A stretch of 11,638 bases of DNA. Origin: an uncultured Kineosporia sp. (GTDB lineage Bacteria > Actinomycetota > Actinomycetes > Actinomycetales > Kineosporiaceae). The translations under genes were made by a program, and so were the position numbers. The DNA is taken from assembly GCA_937859855.1 (NCBI GenBank), contig CALMAR010000131.1:1-11638 (forward strand), given 5' to 3'. Positions 7,007 to 11,638 of the stretch are shown here, in pieces. How positions within the stretch are numbered: the stretch's first letter is position 1; each line of letters begins with the position of its first letter. The notes beneath the pieces are model-generated. The model ran no database searches. It saw only the letters and a list, made by a program, of their open reading frames with translations, and was not told where the DNA came from.

Positions 7007-7663
7007 TCATTCTGTGCCTGCCGCTGTAGAGAGGTGGGCGAGGACGGCGAGAACGCGTCGGTGGTCGTCGGAAGTGCTCAGCAGCCCGAGCTTGGTGAAG
7101 ATGCTGTGCACGTGTGTCTCGACGGTCTTGTCCGTGACGAACAGGGTGCGCGCGATGGCGCCGTTGGTCCGGCCTTGAGCCATCAGTGCGAGCACCTCGC
7201 GCTCGCGCTCGCTCAGGGTCGCGCAGGGATCGTGGGGGGACCGCTTGATCATTCGCGCTACGACGGCCGGGTCGATCACCAACCGCCCAGCTGCGACTTG
7301 CGTGAGGGCATCGGTGAGCTGGTCGAGGTCGGCGACGTGCTCTTTGAGCAGGTACCCCGTTCCTCGGGCGCCCCCCTCGAGCAGTTCCAGGGCGTAGTGC
7401 GTCTCGACGTACTGCGACAGCACGAGCACACCGATCGACGACGGTCGGCTGCGAATGGCCCGGGCGGCTTCGAGCCCTTCGGTAGAGAATGTGGGAGGCA
7501 TCCGAATGTCCACGATCACGGCGTCGGGCTCATGTGTTTCGACCATGCCGAGCAGGTCGGGCACGTCTGCAGCTTGACCGACCACATCCACCCCGACCTC
7601 GGTGAGCAGAGCTGCCAGTCCCTGGCGGAAGAGCGCGGCGTCGTCGGCGATGACTACCCGCAC
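7007..7663 (-). CDS. NarL/FixJ (LuxR-type) response regulator
   Basis: DNA-binding response regulator of 218 residues. The receiver domain (1 to about 120) has Asp7-Asp8, phosphoacceptor Asp52 (VIVDIRMP), Ser83 in place of the usual Thr, and Lys107 (YLLKEH). A linker is followed by the LuxR-type helix-turn-helix at about 149-205, with [22 protein letters not shown] and the recognition part [19 protein letters not shown]. It should be activated by the kinase encoded immediately upstream. The GTG start (7663) overlaps the kinase stop by 10 nt, so the genes are coupled. Likely targets are its own operon and the divergent DUF4097 gene across the inverted-repeat region at 9789-9925, which is inference from position. 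It is a different family from VanR and is unlikely to be part of the van switch. Confidence 0.92.
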   Translation of the reverse strand: MRVVIADDAALFRQGLAALLTEVGVDVVGQAADVPDLLGMVETHEPDAVIVDIRMPPTFSTEGLEAARAIRSRPSSIGVLVLSQYVETHYALELLEGGARGTGYLLKEHVADLDQLTDALTQVAAGRLVIDPAVVARMIKRSPHDPCATLSEREREVLALMAQGRTNGAIARTLFVTDKTVETHVHSIFTKLGLLSTSDDHRRVLAVLAHLSTAAGTE

Positions 7664-9399
7664 GGCATGCTCACGACGATGCGCGTACCTCTGTCCGGGG
7701 CGCTGTCGATGCGGACCCGGCCTGCGTGTGTGTTGACGCGATCCTGCAGCCCGCGCAATCCGGTTCCGCCGGTGAGGGAGGCGCCGCCGACACCGTCATC
7801 GCAGATCTCGACGATCAGTTCGCGGCCTTTCCGATCGATCGAGACGACCACCTGGCTGGCTGCCGCGTGCTTGCTGGCGTTGGCCAGGGCTTCGGAGACG
7901 GCATAGTAGGCGCCCTCCTCGATCGGCTGGGAAAAGCGCTGATCGCCGATACTGCTGTCCACGCGGACTGCGACGGCGCAGCGGAGACCGAGTTCCCGCA
8001 CGGCCGTCGTGAGACCGCCGTCGGACAGGACAGCGGGGTAGATGCCGCGGGCGAGGTCGCGTAGCTCGGTGAGGGCCTGAGTCAGTTCGGTCGTCGCCGC
8101 CTCGAGCGTCATGTCGGCTCTTGCGTGGTCCTGAGCAGCCATCCGGAGCCGGGCCAACCGCAGCGCCAGGAGTACGTTGATCATCCGCTGTTGGGCGCCG
8201 TCGTGCAGGTTGCGTTCGATCCGCCGTCGTTCGACGTCCGTGGCCTCCAGGATGCGCAGCCGTGATTGACGTGTCTCTGCCAGGTGAGCCAGAACCTCTG
8301 CATGCAACCGTTCGTTCTCAACGGCCATGCCTGCCGCGGATGCGACGGCGGACAGCAGTTCCGGCTGATCCTTCAGCGCAGCATCGTGCCCCAGGGCGGC
8401 CACGACCTGCCCATCTCGTTCTAGTCGAGTCAGTGCCCGGCGGTCGTCCTCCGCCGGCGGAGGTACGGGTCGGCCGGCGGCGTCCACATAGGTCCCGAGA
8501 TCCGGAAGCCACAACGCCAGCACGAGAGTGGGATCGTGAAGGGCCCGGGCCAGAGCTTCGCGCATCCGGCCGGGCGGCATGGACCTGCCGAGTTCCACGA
8601 CGAGGTCCGCGACCGATGAGCGGTCCAGGCGTGCCTGCGCCATCCCCGCAACCAGGCCCAGCGGCCACAGCACCAGCGCAATCGTGACCACCCAACCCAG
8701 CACCGCCGAGAAGGCCGCCGGCATGATCATCGCGCTGATGTTCTGCGCGACGAGGGCCAGGAGGATGATCACTGCCCCCCAGAATGCCGGTGCCACGCTA
8801 CGGCGGCGCGCCGGGGTCGCCGAACGCCATCGGGCAGCCATGACGACCAGACCGACAGCGATCACCGACGTGGCGGCCGCGAGCAGCACCCGCGAGCCGG
8901 TTCCCGACGCGCGGCTCTGCTCGCCGGCCACTATCAGGTTCTGGTGGCAGTCGCGGCAACCGGTCGACACGAACCAATGTCCGATCACACTCAGCGGGAC
9001 CGTGCAGGCGTAACAGGCAACGACCACACCGAGCTGCCAGCCTGACTGGATGCGACCGCCGGGATAGGTCAAGATCGCATGACCCAGGATCGCCAGGTAC
9101 AGCGAGGAGACAACGACGCCGACGTCGAAAGCCCACTGTCGGTCCACCGCCCCCACGCAGCGGGCGAACCAGGTCAGGCCGACACCGACCATCAGCAGCC
9201 CTGTTCGACTGGACGGCCAACGTTTCCAGGCGACGATGCCCAATCCCGAAAAGGACCAGCCAACCGCCAGAACCAATACCACCGTCGCAGCAGCGACGGC
9301 CGTGGTTGTGTGGTAGCCGCCCCACAGCACCGCCGCTCCCGCCAGCAAGCCCACCAGTCCACAGCCGGTGCCGACCAATGCATGCCTGTGACTGGTCAT
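7654..9399 (-). CDS. NarL-partner sensor histidine kinase (HisKA_3), multi-pass membrane
   Basis: Sensor kinase of 581 residues with about seven or eight hydrophobic segments in residues 7-253, then a cytoplasmic region. A GAF-like or linker part (about 260-365) leads through a coiled coil (about 358-395) to the HisKA_3 helix with phosphoacceptor His399 in [10 protein letters not shown]. The ATPase domain has Asn507 ([10 protein letters not shown]), DDGVGG (534-539) and GTGLRGL (545-551). An extracytoplasmic loop between membrane segments carries CRDCHQN (148-154), similar to the paired-cysteine loops I recall in related actinobacterial kinases. The start at 9399 was chosen because the ATG overlaps the upstream receiver gene's stop (ATGA) and has GGAG 8 nt before it; a longer frame to 9489 would run back into that gene. 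Its partner is the response regulator encoded directly downstream. The stimulus is unknown. Confidence 0.9.
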   Translation of the reverse strand: MTSHRHALVGTGCGLVGLLAGAAVLWGGYHTTTAVAAATVVLVLAVGWSFSGLGIVAWKRWPSSRTGLLMVGVGLTWFARCVGAVDRQWAFDVGVVVSSLYLAILGHAILTYPGGRIQSGWQLGVVVACYACTVPLSVIGHWFVSTGCRDCHQNLIVAGEQSRASGTGSRVLLAAATSVIAVGLVVMAARWRSATPARRRSVAPAFWGAVIILLALVAQNISAMIMPAAFSAVLGWVVTIALVLWPLGLVAGMAQARLDRSSVADLVVELGRSMPPGRMREALARALHDPTLVLALWLPDLGTYVDAAGRPVPPPAEDDRRALTRLERDGQVVAALGHDAALKDQPELLSAVASAAGMAVENERLHAEVLAHLAETRQSRLRILEATDVERRRIERNLHDGAQQRMINVLLALRLARLRMAAQDHARADMTLEAATTELTQALTELRDLARGIYPAVLSDGGLTTAVRELGLRCAVAVRVDSSIGDQRFSQPIEEGAYYAVSEALANASKHAAASQVVVSIDRKGRELIVEICDDGVGGASLTGGTGLRGLQDRVNTHAGRVRIDSAPDRGTRIVVSMPCG

Positions 9400-9788
9400 G
9401 CGCCGGCTCCGGAGTGTCCACCGAGGATGGCCAGGAGGCGCTCGCCCGACACTTCGGCCTTCGGGACAAAGCCTGCAACACCCCGACACTCGCTCAGCCG
9501 CTGCCCGTAATCCCGGGCGCTGCGGCCCGAGGTTAGGACGACAGCAGGACCATGCTGCTCGGCCGAGAGCATGCGCGCGACATCAAAGCCGCTGGGTTCG
9601 GGGATCTGAATATCCAGCAGTACGACGTCCGGACGGACCCTGCGAGCGAGCACCAGGGCCCGGAGACCGTCGGCTGCCGTGCCTACCACCCGAAACCCCT
9701 CCAGTTCGAGCAGCTCCCAGGCGAAGGCCCGGAAACGGTCGTCGTCGTCGACGATCAACAGAGTCGGTGCCATGACGACGATTCTCAC
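9396..9788 (-). CDS. Stand-alone response-regulator receiver protein
   Basis: Single-domain receiver of about 130 residues with no output domain. It has the Asp15-Asp17 acidic cluster (LLIVDDDDRF), phosphoacceptor Asp59 (VVLLDIQIP), Thr86 and Lys110 (FVPKAEV), so it can probably be phosphorylated. I prefer the GTG at 9788, which has GGAG (9796-9799) at 7-nt spacing; an ATG at 9773 (MAPTLLIVDD) is closer to the domain start but lacks a ribosome site. It is the first gene of the operon and its stop overlaps the kinase ATG by 4 nt. It may compete with the LuxR-type regulator for phosphate or act by protein contact; both ideas are inference. The domain identity is certain. Confidence 0.88.
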   Translation of the reverse strand: MRIVVMAPTLLIVDDDDRFRAFAWELLELEGFRVVGTAADGLRALVLARRVRPDVVLLDIQIPEPSGFDVARMLSAEQHGPAVVLTSGRSARDYGQRLSECRGVAGFVPKAEVSGERLLAILGGHSGAGA

Positions 9789-9804
9789 AGCAACGCTCCG
9801 CGGC

Positions 9805-9852
9805 GACATCGGGGTTAACCCCGGCAGGAAGATCCGCGCCTGCCCCGATGTC
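9805..9852. promoter_or_regulatory. Nested inverted repeats in divergent control region
   Basis: The outer arms are GACATCGGGG (9805-9814) and CCCCGATGTC (9843-9852), a perfect 10-bp match. The inner arms are GGCAGG (9823-9828) and CCTGCC (9839-9844). A separate perfect 14-bp palindrome, CGGGGTTAACCCCG, lies at 9810-9823. The site is between the divergent receiver-kinase-regulator operon and the DUF4097 gene. It is a strong candidate operator for the LuxR-type regulator of this module, which should bind dyad sites, and its right arm sits near the -35 position of the putative promoter at 9871-9876. Confidence 0.6.
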
Positions 9853-9870
9853 CCAGGTCCCGGCCCTCCC

Positions 9871-9876
9871 TAGCGT
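9871..9876 (+). promoter_or_regulatory. Candidate -10 for the DUF4097 gene
   Basis: TAGCGT fits the actinobacterial TAnnnT -10 pattern. It lies 55 bp before the gene's ATG. No consensus -35 is seen at 17-18 bp upstream; that position is occupied by the right arm of the inverted repeat (9843-9852), as expected for an activator-dependent promoter. Confidence 0.35.
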
Positions 9877-9925
9877 CGCTGTCGGTAACTCGTCAACCAG
9901 CGGATGCTCGCGAAGGAGCCTTCAG

Positions 9926-10672
9926 ATGCCCACCGTCATCGAACTACAGAACGACCAGCTTGCCCTGCCCGTCCGGCGCCGGCCCGCCCTACGCCGCACC
10001 CTGGTCGCGGTCGTCGTGCTCGCCCTGCTCGCCGCCGGATTCGTTCTGGTCACGCACCGGTTCTCACACGCGGACCGCAGCATGTTCACCGCTGACGGCA
10101 TCACCCGCGTGGTCATCGCGCACGACGCCGGATCCGTGACCCTCGTGCCCAGCTCGTCGACCGGGCGGGTCGACGTGCGGACGCAACGGCATTGGTCCTT
10201 CGGAAAGCCAGGGGCCGTGGGACATGTGGACGACGGCGTTCTGACCATCACCGGGGGCTGCCCGGCGCCCGGCATCGGCAACTGCCGGATCGACCAGACG
10301 GTGAGCGTGCCCTCGGGTGTGACCCTCCAGGTGCGCGTCGACTCCGGGGACGTCCGCGCCTCCGGCCTGGTCCTGAAAGCGATCGACGTCGACGTGAAGT
10401 CGGGAGACCTCGCTCTGGACCGGGTCGGCGCTCCACGGGCGGCCATGAGCACGGATTCCGGTGATGTCTCTGCGACCCTCCTCGCCGTGCCCGCCGAACT
10501 CACTGCGACATCAGGCGCAGGAAACGTCACCCTGACCGTCCCGCGGCAGGCCTACCGGATCGACGCCGACGCGCGAGCCGGCCAGGTCCGGGTGGGCGTC
10601 GAGGAGGATGCGAACTCCCCCGCGATGATCACTGCACGGACCAGGTCCGGGAACGTCACCATCCAGCCCTGA
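9926..10672 (+). CDS. Membrane-anchored DUF4097-like beta-repeat protein
   Basis: Protein of 248 residues. A short cytoplasmic N-terminus with an Arg-rich patch (17-24) is followed by one transmembrane helix (about 25-44), then an extracytoplasmic domain with repeated turns spaced about 20 residues apart: SGDV (140), SGDL (159), SGDV (178), AGNV (198), AGQV (218) and SGNV (241). This is the repeating beta-helix-like pattern of DUF4097 / LiaG-type proteins. Two cysteines (112 and 120) could form a disulfide. The ATG at 9926 was chosen because AAGGAG (9913-9918) lies 7 nt ahead; the frame is open back to 9848 but that would cover the promoter. It is divergent from the receiver-kinase-regulator operon and probably controlled by it. 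In Bacillus, LiaG-family proteins sit with envelope-stress systems, so an envelope role is plausible. The molecular function is unknown. Confidence 0.85.
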   Translation: MPTVIELQNDQLALPVRRRPALRRTLVAVVVLALLAAGFVLVTHRFSHADRSMFTADGITRVVIAHDAGSVTLVPSSSTGRVDVRTQRHWSFGKPGAVGHVDDGVLTITGGCPAPGIGNCRIDQTVSVPSGVTLQVRVDSGDVRASGLVLKAIDVDVKSGDLALDRVGAPRAAMSTDSGDVSATLLAVPAELTATSGAGNVTLTVPRQAYRIDADARAGQVRVGVEEDANSPAMITARTRSGNVTIQP

Positions 10673-10685
10673 GCGTGCACCACCA

Positions 10686-10722
10686 GGGGCCGGTCGCTCG
10701 ATGCCCTCGAGCGACCGGTCCT
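10686..10722 (+). terminator. Strong hairpin after the DUF4097 gene
   Basis: A perfect 12-bp stem, CCGGTCGCTCGA (10690-10701) and TCGAGCGACCGG (10707-10718), with a 5-nt loop. It extends by four more pairs counting G-U wobbles (10686-10689 with 10719-10722). It begins 13 nt after the stop codon. There is no T-tract, which is common for terminators in high-GC actinomycetes. Confidence 0.8.
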
Positions 10723-10892
10723 GACTCCGCGCCGGTTCTCATGCCGGTTTCGGGGGCAGTGGACAGGAGATTCGGCTGGCACACCCACTGGGCTCTCGCC
10801 GCTCGAAGACGGAGCGACACGGGCCTGTGCCTGCCCTGCTCGGGATCTCCGCCCGGCCAATGCAGCGCCTCAAGCAGCCGGCGGGCCGGTAG

Positions 10893-10898
10893 TAGGTT
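10893..10898 (+). promoter_or_regulatory. Candidate -10 for a leaderless LuxR-type regulator mRNA
   Basis: TAGGTT (TAnnnT) ends 6 nt before the GTG at 10905, the spacing expected when transcription starts at the first codon. No Shine-Dalgarno sequence precedes the GTG, which supports a leaderless mRNA. No clear -35 is present. Confidence 0.4.
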
Positions 10899-10904
10899 CG
10901 CAAG

Positions 10905-11638
10905 GTGCTCTACGGCCGCGACGACGAGCGCGCGCGCCTCGCCGAGATGGTCGATTCAGCGCGCGCGGGCAAGGCGGCCGTCCTCGTGGTTGTGGGCGAC
11001 CCGGGTATCGGGAAGACCGCCCTCCTGCGTGACCTGGTCTCCGGCGTCCAGTCGCAGCAGGAGCAGCGCGCCGTGCGGGTCCTGACGACGACGGGGGTGG
11101 CGTCAGAGGCGCCCTTGCCGTTCGCCGCGCTGCACCGCCTCCTGCGTCCGGTCCTCGTGTGGGACCGGCTCCCGGCGCCGCAGGCCCGGGCCCTGCGGGT
11201 CGCGTTCGGGCACGAGGACAGCGGCGAGGCCCCGGTCGAGCCGTTCCTCGTGGGCGTTGCCGCCCTCTCGGTTCTCACCGATGCCGAGGACGACGGACCT
11301 GTTCTGTGCGTCGTCGACGACGCCCAGTGGCTGGACGGGGCCTCAGCGAACGCGCTGCTGTTCGCGGCGCGACAGCTGCAGGCCGACCGGGTCGCGATGG
11401 TCTTTGCCGGCCGCAGTGGCGATGCCGCAGGCACTTTCCAGCCTGACGCGATCCCGGTGCTGCACCTGGGCGGCCTGGAGCCGGCCGCGGCCCGGCGGCG
11501 GCGGAAGCCGCGCGCCGGGCCCCCGCCCACCCCATCCTCGCCCGCACCCGCTGGCCCACTTCGGATCTCTACTAGCGCAGCGCCGCCAGCGCATCGTCCA
11601 GCTCCGCCTCCCCGACCTCCTCGAGGGCCGGCTCGACC
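10905..11638 (+). CDS. LuxR-type (LAL/MalT-like) regulator, ATPase N-terminus only, probably broken
   Basis: N-terminal part of a large ATP-binding LuxR-family regulator. From the GTG at 10905 it opens LYGRDDERARLAEM, with Walker A GDPGIGKT (31-38), the PLPFAALHRLLRP segment (70-82) and Walker B VLCVVDDAQWLDGAS (133-147), all typical. Family members are usually about 900 residues and end in a LuxR helix-turn-helix. Here the family-like sequence stops near residue 196 (LGGLEPAAAR, about 11495) in a CGG repeat run. The same frame stays open to the window edge, but as an Arg/Pro/Ser-rich stretch that looks non-coding. In the +2 frame, reading changes to a short sequence ending SDLY with TAG at 11573. 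So the gene is either frameshifted or truncated, or carries a sequencing error; the HTH is not in the window. The recognisable part is 10905 to about 11500. Confidence 0.75.
   Translation, partial: MLYGRDDERARLAEMVDSARAGKAAVLVVVGDPGIGKTALLRDLVSGVQSQQEQRAVRVLTTTGVASEAPLPFAALHRLLRPVLVWDRLPAPQARALRVAFGHEDSGEAPVEPFLVGVAALSVLTDAEDDGPVLCVVDDAQWLDGASANALLFAARQLQADRVAMVFAGRSGDAAGTFQPDAIPVLHLGGLEPAAARRRRKPRAGPPPTPSSPAPAGPLRISTSAAPPAHRPAPPPRPPRGPAR
11572..11638 (-). CDS. C-terminal end of a convergent gene (partial, unknown)
   Basis: Reading the minus strand from the window edge gives VEPALEEVGEAELDDALAALR followed by TAG (11574-11572). The acidic, amphipathic character and GC-rich third positions look like a genuine protein C-terminus. 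Its stop codon overlaps, in a CTAG, the TAG at 11573-11575 of a plus-strand frame, an arrangement common for convergent genes. Only 21 residues are visible, so no family can be assigned, and it competes with the open plus-strand frame of the LuxR-type regulator. Confidence 0.35.
   Translation of the reverse strand, partial: VEPALEEVGEAELDDALAALR

Noticed and set aside
6926..7906. 326-codon plus-strand frame opposite the LuxR regulator and kinase end
   Set aside because: It lies opposite a response regulator with intact receiver and helix-turn-helix motifs; no domain can be seen in the translated product.
10675..11085. 136-codon plus-strand frame after the DUF4097 gene
   Set aside because: It starts inside the terminator hairpin, runs into the LuxR-type regulator in the wrong frame, and is Arg/Ser-rich with no domain or ribosome site.
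1..11638. CRISPR arrays, tRNA or rRNA genes, insertion-sequence ends, integrase or attachment sites
   Set aside because: No regularly spaced repeats, tRNA-like cloverleaf, rRNA sequence, transposase or integrase motif was seen on either strand, so mobility of the van region is not shown by this window.

Overview
The window comes from a high-GC actinomycete. The evidence is the GC-rich third codon positions, GTG starts, the protein families present, and an actinobacterial-style vancomycin-resistance locus. I cannot name the genus. The overall plan (murF next to vanH-ligase-vanX, divergent from vanRS) reminds me of clusters reported from Rhodococcus (vanO type) and from glycopeptide-producing actinomycetes, but that is from memory and was not checked.

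Layout. (1) Positions 1-493 hold no gene I can support. (2) Positions 494-2276, minus strand, are a vanR-vanS two-component system. (3) Positions 2277-2365 are a short divergent control region with an inverted repeat. (4) Positions 2366-6541, plus strand, are the resistance operon. It has three tightly overlapping genes: a single 830-residue MurF-VanH fusion, a D-Ala:D-Lac ligase of the VanA family, and the D,D-dipeptidase VanX. (5) Positions 6578-6838, minus strand, are a small unknown gene with its own promoter-like signals. (6) Positions 7007-9788, minus strand, are an operon of three overlapping signalling genes: a stand-alone receiver protein, a multi-pass membrane histidine kinase of the NarL/LiaS class, and a LuxR/NarL-type response regulator. 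(7) Positions 9789-9925 are a divergent control region rich in nested inverted repeats. (8) Positions 9926-10672, plus strand, encode a membrane-anchored DUF4097-like beta-repeat protein, followed by a strong hairpin. (9) From 10905, plus strand, comes the N-terminal ATPase part of a large LuxR-type (LAL/MalT-like) regulator. Its coding character breaks down near 11500. The end of a convergent minus-strand gene seems to enter from the right edge.

How the genes work together. VanS/VanR should sense glycopeptide or envelope stress and switch on the divergent operon. VanH reduces pyruvate to D-lactate, the ligase makes D-Ala-D-Lac, and VanX destroys the normal D-Ala-D-Ala. MurF adds the dipeptide or depsipeptide to UDP-MurNAc-tripeptide. 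The notable point is that MurF and VanH are joined in one reading frame. The linker carries an imperfect copy of the sequence found directly upstream of the operon's first start codon, which suggests the fusion arose by read-through of an old intergenic or promoter region. The second signalling module, together with the DUF4097 protein, looks like a separate envelope-stress type system.
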